Origin: Butyrivibrio sp.
GTDB taxonomy: Bacteria; Bacillota; Clostridia; Lachnospirales; Lachnospiraceae
Direction: 5' to 3'
Assembly: GCA_015056625.1 (NCBI GenBank)
Contig: SVFY01000002.1
Location: 1-64,000 of the forward strand
Length of the DNA: 64,000 nucleotides
The notes below the pieces were generated by a model, which saw only the letters and a program-made list of their open reading frames with translations, did not search any database and was not told the origin of the DNA. A program made the translations under genes and the position numbers. Below are positions 23,532 through 31,850 of this stretch, in pieces. Every line of letters starts with the position of its first letter. Position 1 is the stretch's first letter.

Positions 23532-25433
23532 ATGGAAATACGTACACCTATTATTGCAATTTTAGTACTGACCATTCTTATGGTGATCTACCTGAGGAAA
23601 AACATCCCTCAGGTCTTTTCAACGCGCGTGTTTTTTTGTTTTCTTATCTCAGTTTGTCTGTGCCTTGTGAGCGAGATCATCGAATGTGCAGTATTTACTC
23701 ATCTTGATTCATCCTTCAGAGTACTTAGAAGAACTACTCAGGGTTTTTATGTTGGAACGCTTATCCTATGCGTCAACATGATGACACTGTATGTCTATGC
23801 TAAGGTGACTCTCGGAAGGATGATCTCAAAGCTTGTCATTGGGCTTATGACAGTACCAGGAATAGTGGCGATCATAGCAATAGTTTTTGGCGAGATATAC
23901 TACACCAGAAGCGCTTCAGGCCAGTATTACAGCTATGGACCAGCAATCCTTATCTGCTATATTGTCGGATTTTTCTATATTGTTACCACTTTGATCTATG
24001 TTATAGCCAACAGAAAGAGAATACGCATAGAAGAGTTCAGAGCGATCACAGTTGGACTTCTTGTATGGCTGGTACTTACTCTTTTTCAGTTCACAGTCCA
24101 TGGGTTCCAGGTTTCTGCAGTTGGAATCATGCTGATGGCTCTTATCCTGTTTTTGGCCATGGAAAACCCCAAGGAATTTTATGAAAAGAATATGTTCAAT
24201 GTCAGGAACAAAGAGGCATTTACCCAGACATTGGTCGAGAAATTTGGCTTTAAACAGAATTTTTTCATCACTTCAGTTATCTTTACTGGAAGAACTTCAG
24301 TGTTATCTGGCGAAGACAGACAGCACCTTATTGATCTGCAGACTGTAGTGGCAGGCAAGGCTTCCTTAGAGCTTGGAATAGATGCTTATCTTTCCGACTG
24401 GAATGCTCTTTCATTTGTGATAAAAGAGCCCAAGAAGGTTGAGGCTTTAATGTCCATGATAGGTAATTACAAGGACAACACCAATAATTACAAGCTGACA
24501 TATTCAGTTCTTGAAGTTCCAAAGTGCACTGAAAATGTCGATGAAGCGCTTCAGATACTTTCTTATGTTGCAGGTGAATATGTCTATACCCAGTCAGCTC
24601 CTAACCTTGTTATCAACAAGGCAATCGTTGACAGGATGGTATACAGGAACAGCGTAGAAGATGTGGTGAGACAGGCAGTCATCGACAAGGCCTTTGATGT
24701 GTACTATCAGCCGATCCTTAGCGTCAAGGAAGGCAGATTTACATCAACTGAAGCTCTTGTAAGACTTAGACGCCCCAAGTCAGAGAACTACATTTCCCCT
24801 GAAGACTTTATTCCTATCGCTGAAAAATGCGGCCTTATCAAGGATATCGACGACTTGGTATTTGAAAAAGTATGTTCCTTCATCGCAAGGGAAAACCTTT
24901 CAAGCTACGGTGTAAAGACAGTAGAAGTCAATCTTTCAGGCCATGAAGTTGTAGATAAACAGACCTATGCAAGGCTCCTTGGAAAGATGGAGAAATACCA
25001 TATTCCTCCTAAGTTCATCAACTTTGAGATCACTGAGACAGCGTATATCAATAACGATGACACATTTAAGGAAAATGTCCAAAAGCTAAAAGATATGGGA
25101 AGTACCTTCTCAATGGACGATTTTGGATCAGGCTACTCCAACCTTCTTGAGCTTCTTAAGATGGACTATAAGCTTGTTAAGATGGACAAGGAATTTGTAT
25201 GGAACTGTCTTGATAAGAGCAAACCTGAGAATCAGCGCATGCTTGAGTACTCTATAAGCTTCCTTAAAGATTATGGACTCCATATTCTTGCAGAGGGTGT
25301 AGAAACTGTAGAACAGGCTGAAACTTTGGTGGAAAAAGGTGTAGAATACTTACAGGGATTTTATTATTCAAGACCGATACCAGAAAACGAATATATTGAG
25401 TTTCTTAAGGCACAGAAAGGAGAAAGACAATGA
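23532..25433 (+). CDS. Membrane-bound EAL-domain cyclic-di-GMP phosphodiesterase
   Basis: The N-terminal half (about 1-210) holds some six to seven membrane helices of the 7TM-like type. A middle region (220-375) looks like a degenerate GGDEF-type domain without a GG(D/E)EF motif. A full EAL domain (about 390-630) follows with TEALVRL, the Asn and Glu metal ligands (VNLSGHEV, FEITETAY), DDFGSGYSN, KMDKEF, EGVET and QGFYYSRP. The catalytic residues appear intact, so it should hydrolyse cyclic di-GMP to pGpG. No ribosome site precedes the ATG. The next small gene overlaps its stop by four bases. Confidence 0.9.
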   Translation: MEIRTPIIAILVLTILMVIYLRKNIPQVFSTRVFFCFLISVCLCLVSEIIECAVFTHLDSSFRVLRRTTQGFYVGTLILCVNMMTLYVYAKVTLGRMISKLVIGLMTVPGIVAIIAIVFGEIYYTRSASGQYYSYGPAILICYIVGFFYIVTTLIYVIANRKRIRIEEFRAITVGLLVWLVLTLFQFTVHGFQVSAVGIMLMALILFLAMENPKEFYEKNMFNVRNKEAFTQTLVEKFGFKQNFFITSVIFTGRTSVLSGEDRQHLIDLQTVVAGKASLELGIDAYLSDWNALSFVIKEPKKVEALMSMIGNYKDNTNNYKLTYSVLEVPKCTENVDEALQILSYVAGEYVYTQSAPNLVINKAIVDRMVYRNSVEDVVRQAVIDKAFDVYYQPILSVKEGRFTSTEALVRLRRPKSENYISPEDFIPIAEKCGLIKDIDDLVFEKVCSFIARENLSSYGVKTVEVNLSGHEVVDKQTYARLLGKMEKYHIPPKFINFEITETAYINNDDTFKENVQKLKDMGSTFSMDDFGSGYSNLLELLKMDYKLVKMDKEFVWNCLDKSKPENQRMLEYSISFLKDYGLHILAEGVETVEQAETLVEKGVEYLQGFYYSRPIPENEYIEFLKAQKGERQ

Positions 25434-25867
25434 ACGAGGCTCTATATGATGCAGTATTCTCTTACGGAGAAAATAAGATCGACCCATTTGCACAGTGCTG
25501 CGTAGATTTTGACAGGATCATTTCTGACATGAGGCTGGTAGGGTATGAGATCAACTCATTAAACATCGTTCAGCAGATAATGCTTGAACAGCTTGATACA
25601 CTTCTTAAGTTTAAGGGGAAGATCATTGAACAGGCTATGGATCTTGATAATAGAGACGACTTCTGCAGGGAAAAGTATGGCCTTTCTTTCAAAGATATTG
25701 ACGCTCTTGACCCAATCCACGACATTGAGTATGACATAAAGAGCGGTCAGGTTATCTATTATCTGACTCATGAGGCAAAACATAAAGAAGAAGCCTATTT
25801 CATTCTCTTCAAAAAATCCTTTGATGCCTTCACAAGTAAGACCGGCTTTAATTACATCAGTAACTGA
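25430..25867 (+). CDS. Hypothetical protein coupled to the EAL phosphodiesterase
   Basis: I do not recognise this 145-residue protein. It is soluble, acidic and mostly helical, with two Cys near the start (AQCCVDFDRI) and no signal peptide. Its ATG overlaps the EAL gene stop (ATGA) behind a strong AAAGGAG site, so the two proteins are translationally coupled and probably made in fixed ratio. That suggests a regulatory or accessory role in the same cyclic-di-GMP circuit (inference). The following acetyltransferase starts 13 bases after its stop. Confidence 0.6.
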   Translation: MNEALYDAVFSYGENKIDPFAQCCVDFDRIISDMRLVGYEINSLNIVQQIMLEQLDTLLKFKGKIIEQAMDLDNRDDFCREKYGLSFKDIDALDPIHDIEYDIKSGQVIYYLTHEAKHKEEAYFILFKKSFDAFTSKTGFNYISN

Positions 25868-25880
25868 TAAGGATAAGAAA

Positions 25881-26447
25881 ATGATCTTAGAGACAGCAAG
25901 ACTAATACTAAGAGGCTGGAAAGATGAAGATGCTTCCAGCCTCTTTAAATATGCCTCGGATAAGAGGGTGGGACCATCTGCAGGCTGGCCTCCTCATAGG
26001 GATGAGAACTACTCAAGGGCGGTAATAAGGACTATTTTTTCAAACCCCGAGACCTATGCTATATGTCTTAAGGGAATGGAAGAGGAGCCAATAGGCAGTA
26101 TTGGCCTTACTCTTAAAGGAAGTCCCGAAAGACCATTAGAACATAATGAAGCTGAGCTTGGGTACTGGGTTGGAGTTCCTTTTTGGAACCAGGGAATTGC
26201 AACTGAGGCGGCAAAAGAGATGATCCGCCATGGCTTTGAGGATCTTAATCTTAAAAGTATCTACTGTGCTTATTTTCAAGGAAACGACAGGAGTAAAAAA
26301 GTTCAAGAAAAATGCGGCTTTAAATACCACCACACTAATGACTCCTGCAAGGTTCTGATGCTGAAAGAAACAAGGGTTGAGCACATGAATCTGCTTACTG
26401 CTCAGGAGTGGGAGAACATAAAAAAGTCACACTTTTTTCAAGATTAA
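25881..26447 (+). CDS. GNAT acetyltransferase, RimJ/RimL type
   Basis: The 188-residue protein is a GNAT N-acetyltransferase of the RimJ/RimL group: ILETARLILRGWKDEDA at the start, then ELGYWVGVPFWNQGIATEAAKEMIRHGFEDL with the acetyl-CoA binding turn QGIATEA, and NDRSKKVQEKCGFKYH. Likely substrates are protein alpha-amines or small amines. The track extends to 25770, which lies within the previous gene. The ATG at 25881 follows AAGGATAAG and fits the family N-terminus. It closes a three-gene unit after the EAL gene. Confidence 0.87.
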   Translation: MILETARLILRGWKDEDASSLFKYASDKRVGPSAGWPPHRDENYSRAVIRTIFSNPETYAICLKGMEEEPIGSIGLTLKGSPERPLEHNEAELGYWVGVPFWNQGIATEAAKEMIRHGFEDLNLKSIYCAYFQGNDRSKKVQEKCGFKYHHTNDSCKVLMLKETRVEHMNLLTAQEWENIKKSHFFQD

Positions 26448-26450
26448 ATA

Positions 26451-26479
26451 TTACAAAAAAAGTAATATTATGTTATAAT
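26451..26479 (+). promoter_or_regulatory. Promoter of the CarD-like gene
   Basis: TTACAA and a perfect TATAAT are separated by 17 bases, giving a start site near 26486, directly at the cre-like site. Confidence 0.8.
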
Positions 26480-26487
26480 CTATACAC

Positions 26488-26501
26488 TGAAAGCGCTTCC
26501 A
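26488..26501 (+). promoter_or_regulatory. cre-like operator for a LacI/CcpA-family regulator
   Basis: TGAAAGCGCTTCCA fits the catabolite-responsive element consensus TGNAANCGNTNNCA at every fixed position. It starts about two bases after the predicted transcription start, a position where CcpA or another LacI-family protein would block transcription. Confidence 0.65.
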
Positions 26502-26542
26502 ATAGGTTGTTTTTTGTTGTGTAAATATATAAGGAGGAACAT

Positions 26543-27061
26543 ATGTTAAAAATTGGAGAATGCGTAATTTACGGCAGTCACGGTCTGTGTAGTGTTCGTG
26601 ATATACTGGTTCCGTCTTTCCTTGAGAGGGGAAAAGAAAAACAGTATTATCAGATGGTTTCCGCGGTAGATGCAGGAAGTGTTCTCTATGTTCCGGTTGA
26701 TGGTGCAGAAGACAAGATACGTCAGGTTATCAGCAAGGCTGATGCGGAAGGGCTCATCGATGAAATAGAATTTACACCAGAGCTTGATCTGCCTGAAGGC
26801 AAGAAGGCTGAGCCTGCTATCATGGAAGTTATCAAGAGGAATGTTGCAGACGAGATGATGAGTCTGGTTAAATCTCTTCGCAAGATCAAGGCAACAAGGG
26901 AGGCTGAAGGCAAGAAGTTTGCATCCTTAAGTGAGAAGCATCTTCTTATGGCTGAGAAGCTCCTATACACAGAGCTTGCATTTGCACTTAAAACCGAGAA
27001 GGATGACATAAAATCCAGAGTTCTTTCGGAACTTTCACAGTTACCACTTGAGACTGCTTGA
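26543..27061 (+). CDS. CarD/CdnL-like RNA polymerase-binding regulator
   Basis: The 172-residue protein begins with the CarD_CdnL_TRCF domain (KIGECVIYGSHGLCSVRDI...YYQMVSAVDAGSVLYVPVD, about 1-65), which binds the RNA polymerase beta lobe. A helical C-terminal DNA-contacting region (about 85-165) follows. Proteins of this size act as transcription-initiation factors at housekeeping or stress promoters. The gene has its own promoter, a cre-like operator, an AAGGAGGA ribosome site and a terminator overlapping its stop, so it is a single-gene unit. Confidence 0.88.
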   Translation: MLKIGECVIYGSHGLCSVRDILVPSFLERGKEKQYYQMVSAVDAGSVLYVPVDGAEDKIRQVISKADAEGLIDEIEFTPELDLPEGKKAEPAIMEVIKRNVADEMMSLVKSLRKIKATREAEGKKFASLSEKHLLMAEKLLYTELAFALKTEKDDIKSRVLSELSQLPLETA

Positions 27062-27077
27062 TGCAGTCTCTTTTTTT
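27050..27077 (+). terminator. Intrinsic terminator overlapping the CarD-like stop codon
   Basis: An 8-bp stem, GAGACTGC/GCAGTCTC, with a five-base loop containing the TGA stop is followed by seven T residues. Confidence 0.88.
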
Positions 27078-27111
27078 ATGCTCATAAGTACCGCAAACAC
27101 GCTCTTTTTGG

Positions 27112-27140
27112 TTGCAATAAAGAACTGTCTTTTGTAAAAT
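27112..27140 (+). promoter_or_regulatory. Promoter of alaX, apparently leaderless
   Basis: TTGCAA and TAAAAT are separated by 17 bases. The -10 ends seven bases before the ATG at 27148 and no ribosome site lies between. Confidence 0.65.
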
Positions 27141-27147
27141 GTAATCT

Positions 27148-28335
27148 ATGGCGAATACTTTAGAACTATACTACGAAAGTGCATATTTAAAGGAATTTGA
27201 TGCCACTGTCATATCCTGCAGTAAGGGCGGCGATGGCTCTTTTTTTGTGTGCCTTGATAAGACTGCTTTTTTCCCTGAACAGGGAGGGCAGAGTTGTGAC
27301 AAGGGCGTTATAATTGACAGTAGCGGAAAAAAGCATGCCGTTGCACATGTATCTATTCAGAATGGAGTTATCACCCATGTTCTGGACAGTGCCATTGAAG
27401 CAGGTGATAATGTGCATGGCGTAATAGATTTTCCACACAGATTCAGCAATATGCAGCAGCATACCGGAGAGCATATTTTTTCGGGGATAGTAAACAGCCG
27501 TTTTGGTTATGACAATGTGGGATTTCATCTAAGCGACAGTGAAGTGACCATGGATTACAATGGCCAGCTGACAGATGATGAGATCGGTAAGGTGGAAGCA
27601 TTAGTTAATGAAGCTATCTGGGCAAATGTAGAAGTTATCTGTTCATTTCCCTCAGATGAAGAGCTTTCTGAGATAGACTACAGGAGTAAAAAAGAGTTGA
27701 CAGGGGCTATCAGGATAGTAACTATCCCGGGGTTCGATGTCTGCGCATGCTGCGCTCCCCATGTTCTAAGGACAGGTGAGATTGGCCTTTTGAAGGTAGT
27801 GAAGGCTCAGAACTATAAAGGCGGTACCAGGGTCAGCATTCTGTGCGGTAAGAGAGCCCTTGAATATCTTTCTATGGAACATGGCATTGTGGATGATCTT
27901 GTAAGGATATTTACCACCAGTCAGGACAATATCATAGCATCTGTGGAAAAGCTAAAAAGTGATCTGTCAGATTGTAAGGGGCAGATGGCAGAGCTTCAAA
28001 ACAGGCTCCTTGAATATGAGATAAGGGAAATAGATGAGGATCTTAAGAATGTCTTTTTGGTAAAAGAGGCTTCTTTAGACCAGAATGTAATGAGAAAAAC
28101 TGTTAACCTGCTTGCTGCATCGCACCAGGGCTTTTGCGGAGTTTTTTCAGGTGATGACAAAAAAGGATACAGATATATCATAGCTTCTGGTACAGATAAC
28201 AGGGATGCCAGAGATGTGCAGAAGATGCTTTCTAATGAATTTGGAGCAAAGGGCGGCGGAAACAGTCCTATGATCCAGGGAAGCATAAGCTGCAATGATA
28301 TCAATGCAGTAATTAACAGGTGTCAGGAGTTTTAA
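27148..28335 (+). CDS. alaX: Alanyl-tRNA editing protein AlaX (long form with DHHA1 domain)
   Basis: The 395-residue trans-editing enzyme hydrolyses Ser-tRNA(Ala) and Gly-tRNA(Ala) made by mistake. The TGS-like beta barrel (FPEQGGQSCDKG) leads into the editing core, with zinc ligands His-x3-His in QQHTGEHIFSG and Cys-x3-His in CACCAPHV. A coiled segment (275-305) and a DHHA1 domain (GVFSGDDKKGYRYIIAS...GGGNSPMIQGS) follow. This layout is the AlaX-L (type II) form. It appears leaderless. The stop is followed immediately by azlC, possibly in the same transcript. Confidence 0.9.
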   Translation: MANTLELYYESAYLKEFDATVISCSKGGDGSFFVCLDKTAFFPEQGGQSCDKGVIIDSSGKKHAVAHVSIQNGVITHVLDSAIEAGDNVHGVIDFPHRFSNMQQHTGEHIFSGIVNSRFGYDNVGFHLSDSEVTMDYNGQLTDDEIGKVEALVNEAIWANVEVICSFPSDEELSEIDYRSKKELTGAIRIVTIPGFDVCACCAPHVLRTGEIGLLKVVKAQNYKGGTRVSILCGKRALEYLSMEHGIVDDLVRIFTTSQDNIIASVEKLKSDLSDCKGQMAELQNRLLEYEIREIDEDLKNVFLVKEASLDQNVMRKTVNLLAASHQGFCGVFSGDDKKGYRYIIASGTDNRDARDVQKMLSNEFGAKGGGNSPMIQGSISCNDINAVINRCQEF

Positions 28336-28336
28336 T

Positions 28337-29065
28337 ATGAGCAGCACTACTAAAAATGAATTTATGGAGGGGTGCCATAATGCTATCCCAATCTGTCTTG
28401 GATATATAGCAGTATCCTTTGCTTTTGGAATAGAGGCCTCCAAGATTGGCATGACAACTTTTCAGGCAGCGATGACTTCACTTCTTAATGTCACAAGTGC
28501 AGGACAGTTCTCAGCCCTTGACGTTATAGCAAGAAATGGAAGTTTTATAGAACTTGCTATATTACAGTTTATTATCAACTTAAGATATATGCTTATGAGC
28601 ACAGCTCTCTCACAAAAGCTCTCACCTAAGGTGGGAACCCTTCAAAGACTGGGTATCAGTTATGGAGTAACAGATGAGATTTTTGCTCTTAGCTTTTTTA
28701 GAAAAGGAAGTCTGGATCCGCTCTATTCCTACGGACTAATAATAACTTCTGTTTTTGGATGGGTGTTTGGGACAGTACTTGGTGCTTTTTCCGGCCAGAT
28801 ACTTCCGGAGAGACTGATAAGCTGTCTGGGACTGGCTATCTATGGAATGTTCATCGCTATCATAATCCCGGATACCAGGACAAACAAAGCGGTTTTATGG
28901 ACAGTCATTTCTGCAATGGCTCTCTCTAGCATATTTACATATGTTCCTGTGATCGCAGGCTTTATTTCATCAGGGTTCAGGATCATTATAATAACAGTTG
29001 TTGTGGCTGCTTTTGCAGCATACTTTGCACCTGTCTGGGAAGAAAAGGAGGAGATAGAGAAGTGA
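28337..29065 (+). CDS. azlC: AzlC-family branched-chain amino acid exporter, large subunit
   Basis: The 242-residue membrane protein has about seven or eight helices and the AzlC family pattern: CHNAIPICLGYIAVSFAFG, then SAGQFSALDVI and NLRYMLMSTALSQKL. With the small AzlD subunit it exports branched-chain amino acids and some toxic analogues. It starts one base after the alaX stop, using an AGGAG inside the alaX end, and overlaps azlD by four bases. A link between amino-acid export and tRNA editing is only positional. Confidence 0.92.
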   Translation: MSSTTKNEFMEGCHNAIPICLGYIAVSFAFGIEASKIGMTTFQAAMTSLLNVTSAGQFSALDVIARNGSFIELAILQFIINLRYMLMSTALSQKLSPKVGTLQRLGISYGVTDEIFALSFFRKGSLDPLYSYGLIITSVFGWVFGTVLGAFSGQILPERLISCLGLAIYGMFIAIIIPDTRTNKAVLWTVISAMALSSIFTYVPVIAGFISSGFRIIIITVVVAAFAAYFAPVWEEKEEIEK

Positions 29066-29367
29066 GCAGAGTTTATCTTTATATCCTTTTAATGGCAGGT
29101 GTTACATATCTCATAAGGGCACTTCCTCTTACACTTATAAGGAAAGAGATAAATAGCAGGTTTATTAGATCTTTTTTGCATTATGTGCCATATGCCACTC
29201 TTGCAGCAATGACATTTCCTGCTATACTAAATGCCACAGATTATCTTATTTCATCACTGATAGGATTTTTGGTAGCACTTGTACTTGCTTTTAATAAAAA
29301 GAGTCTTCTGACAGTGGCAGGCTTTGCTTGTCTTGCTGCGTTTGTGGTAGAACTGTTTTTACACTGA
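29062..29367 (+). CDS. azlD: AzlD-family branched-chain amino acid exporter, small subunit
   Basis: This 101-residue membrane protein has four helices, with the typical start VYLYILLMAGVTYLIRALPLTL and FLHYVPYATLAAMTFPAIL. It forms the two-component exporter with AzlC. It uses a GTG start overlapping the azlC stop (GTGA) behind GGAGGAGA, so the subunits are translationally coupled. Length equals the family norm. The next gene, ispF, starts 37 bases later with its own ribosome site. Confidence 0.92.
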   Translation: MSRVYLYILLMAGVTYLIRALPLTLIRKEINSRFIRSFLHYVPYATLAAMTFPAILNATDYLISSLIGFLVALVLAFNKKSLLTVAGFACLAAFVVELFLH

Positions 29368-29404
29368 TGCGTGATGATCATAATTTAGAAATGAGGAAAA
29401 TGAT

Positions 29405-29950
29405 ATGCGTATAGGAATGGGATACGATGTTCATAAGCTCGTTGAGGGCAGAAATCTTATTATTGGAGGTGTGAAGATCCCCTATGAAAAGGGACTTCTT
29501 GGGCACTCTGATGCGGATGTCCTCCTTCATGCTATAATGGATGCAATTTTAGGAGCAGCTGCTCTTGGGGACATTGGTAAGCATTTCCCGGATACCGATC
29601 CTAAATACAAGGGAGCTGACTCCATAATGCTTCTTAAGGAAGTTGCGGATCTTGTAGACAAGGAGCATTATGTTATTGAGAATATTGATGCTACAATAAT
29701 TGCCCAGGCACCTAAGATGAGACCTTTTATTGATGAGATGAGGATCAATATAGCTCAGGCACTTCGGATCTCTTTATCTCAGGTCAATGTCAAGGCCACT
29801 ACTGAGGAGGGACTCGGATTTACCGGATCAGGAGAGGGTATTTCCTCTCAGGCGATATGTCTTTTGACAAGTCCAATGGATGCCTTCAGTGCAGTTTACG
29901 GGGATAATGAACCAGGCTGTAGCAGGTGTCAGGGCTGTGATAGAGGATGA
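29405..29950 (+). CDS. ispF: 2-C-methyl-D-erythritol 2,4-cyclodiphosphate synthase
   Basis: IspF catalyses the fifth step of the MEP isoprenoid pathway, cyclising CDP-ME2P to MEcPP with loss of CMP. The metal ligands lie in GYDVHKL (Asp8, His10) and in [14 protein letters not shown] (His). The conserved [29 protein letters not shown] are intact. Usual length is about 157 residues; this protein has 181, with an extra tail ending in [10 protein letters not shown]. The Cys-rich tail is unusual and could bind metal. The gene opens a run leading to cysS and sigH. Confidence 0.95.
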   Translation: MRIGMGYDVHKLVEGRNLIIGGVKIPYEKGLLGHSDADVLLHAIMDAILGAAALGDIGKHFPDTDPKYKGADSIMLLKEVADLVDKEHYVIENIDATIIAQAPKMRPFIDEMRINIAQALRISLSQVNVKATTEEGLGFTGSGEGISSQAICLLTSPMDAFSAVYGDNEPGCSRCQGCDRG

Positions 29951-29983
29951 TAGTAGGAAAAAAGATTGCAAGGAGTAATATAA

Positions 29984-31411
29984 ATGGCTGAGAGATTTAG
30001 TTTTTACAATTCACTTACAAGAAATGTTGACGAGTTTGTACCTCATATACCAGGCAAGGTTTCCATGTACACTTGCGGACCAACTGTTTATCACTACGCT
30101 CATATCGGTAATATCAGAACTTACATCATGCAGGATGTCCTTGTGAAGGCCCTTGGCTATGCAGGATATGATGTAAAGAGAGTCATGAACATAACTGATG
30201 TTGGACATCTTTCATCTGATGCGGATACTGGTGAAGACAAGATGCTTGCCGGAGCAAAGAGAGAACACAAGTCTGTTATGGAGATCGCGAAGTTTTACAC
30301 AGATGCTTTCTTTAAGGATTTTGCGGCTGTCGGCAATAAAAAACCAGACGTTATAGAACCTGCAACCAACTGTATTCCTGAGTTTATCCATATGATCGAG
30401 GTGCTGCTGGATAAAGGCTATGCTTACCAGGCAGGTGGAAATATCTATTTTGATACTAGTAAACTTGATGATTACTATGTTTTTTCCTCTGCGATAGAGA
30501 AGGAACAGCTTGAAATTGGTGTCAGGGATGATGTAGAAGAGGATACCAATAAAAAGAATAAGACTGACTTTGTACTTTGGTTTACCAAGTCAAAGTTTGA
30601 AGATCAGGCTCTTAAGTGGGACAGCCCATGGGGAGTTGGCTATCCTGGATGGCACATTGAGTGCTCATGTATCTCCATGAAGCACCTTGGGGAATACATC
30701 GATATCCACTGTGGTGGCGTAGATAATATGTTCCCGCATCATACCAACGAGATAGCTCAGTCCGAGAGCTACCTCGGACATAAGTGGTGCAGCTACTGGT
30801 TCCATTCAAACCACTTAAATGACAGAGCAGGTAAGATGAGTAAGTCAAAGGGCGCTGTTCTTACAGTGTCAGTTCTTCAGGAGAAGGGCTATGACCCTTT
30901 AGTTTACAGATTCTTCTGCCTGCAGTCCCACTACAGAAAGCCACTTGAGTTCTCATTTGAGGCTCTTGATCAGGCAGCTACAGTATTTGATAAGCTTGTT
31001 AAGCGCGTAGCTGAGCTTAAGGATGGCGGTGAAGTTGATGAAGCTGTGAAGAAGAGCTTAGAAGATAAGTTCCTTGACGCTGTTTCTAACGATCTTAACA
31101 CTTCAATGGCAATAACTGTCCTTTATGATGCTCTCAAGGCTGATACCAATGATGCAACAAAGCTTGCACTTGTGGAGAGCTTTGATAAAGTTCTTTCACT
31201 AGACCTTATAGATCATGCTAAAAAGCTTAAAGAAGGCGCTTCTGATGTAGATGCTGAGCTTCTTAAATATATCGAAGAGCAGATTGCGAAAAGAACTGAG
31301 GCCAAGAAGAACAAGGACTTTGCAACTGCTGATGCCATAAGAGATGAGCTTATGCAAAAAGGTATTGAGATCAAGGATACCCGCGAAGGAGTTAAATGGC
31401 AGATAGTTTAA
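29984..31411 (+). CDS. cysS: Cysteinyl-tRNA synthetase
   Basis: The 475-residue class I synthetase charges tRNA(Cys). It has the HIGH-type motif in TVYHYAHIGN, zinc ligands including Cys28 (TCGPTVY), Cys in HIECSCISM and His/Cys in GGVDNMFPHHTNE, the KMSKSKGAVL loop, and a C-terminal helical DALR-like domain and anticodon region. Length matches the family. It follows ispF by 33 bases with a good AAGGAG site, and overlaps mrnC by 16 bases. The order cysS-mrnC-rlmB-sigH is conserved in Firmicutes. Confidence 0.97.
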   Translation: MAERFSFYNSLTRNVDEFVPHIPGKVSMYTCGPTVYHYAHIGNIRTYIMQDVLVKALGYAGYDVKRVMNITDVGHLSSDADTGEDKMLAGAKREHKSVMEIAKFYTDAFFKDFAAVGNKKPDVIEPATNCIPEFIHMIEVLLDKGYAYQAGGNIYFDTSKLDDYYVFSSAIEKEQLEIGVRDDVEEDTNKKNKTDFVLWFTKSKFEDQALKWDSPWGVGYPGWHIECSCISMKHLGEYIDIHCGGVDNMFPHHTNEIAQSESYLGHKWCSYWFHSNHLNDRAGKMSKSKGAVLTVSVLQEKGYDPLVYRFFCLQSHYRKPLEFSFEALDQAATVFDKLVKRVAELKDGGEVDEAVKKSLEDKFLDAVSNDLNTSMAITVLYDALKADTNDATKLALVESFDKVLSLDLIDHAKKLKEGASDVDAELLKYIEEQIAKRTEAKKNKDFATADAIRDELMQKGIEIKDTREGVKWQIV

Positions 31412-31836
31412 ATGAGTATATCAATTTAAGGTTTGGTATTGAGTCCAAGGATATAAGAACCTATTCACCTCTGACGCTGGCGTATATTGGAGATGCGGTT
31501 TTTGACCTTATTATCAGGTCCGTTCTAGTGAACAAGGGCAATACTGCGGTGAACAATCTGCATAAAAAAGCAAGCGCTATTGTTAAAGCACCCACTCAGT
31601 CAAAGATTGCAGCAGCTATAATGGATGACATGACCGAGGAGGAAAGAGATATTTTCAGAAGGGGCAGGAACTCCAAGCCTCACACCAAGGCAAAGAATGC
31701 ATCTGCTATAGAGTATCTTGAAGCTACCGGATTTGAGGCGGTTTTGGGATTTTTGTATCTCAGGGGCGACATGGACCGGATAATGGAACTAATAGTTCTT
31801 GGAGTAGAAAGAGCGGATCTGTCAGATAGTTTGTAA
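31396..31836 (+). CDS. mrnC: Mini-ribonuclease 3 (23S rRNA maturation)
   Basis: The 146-residue RNase III-like nuclease lacks the double-stranded-RNA-binding domain, as is typical of Mini-III. The signature LAYIGDAVFDLIIRSVLV holds the catalytic Asp, and EYLEATGFEAVLGFLYL holds the second metal-binding Glu. In Bacillus it trims 23S rRNA precursors at both ends. The start codon lies within the end of cysS (16-base overlap), and rlmB follows by 14 bases, so three RNA-related genes are made together. Confidence 0.94.
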   Translation: MADSLNEYINLRFGIESKDIRTYSPLTLAYIGDAVFDLIIRSVLVNKGNTAVNNLHKKASAIVKAPTQSKIAAAIMDDMTEEERDIFRRGRNSKPHTKAKNASAIEYLEATGFEAVLGFLYLRGDMDRIMELIVLGVERADLSDSL

Positions 31837-31850
31837 ATTGAGGTTATCCT

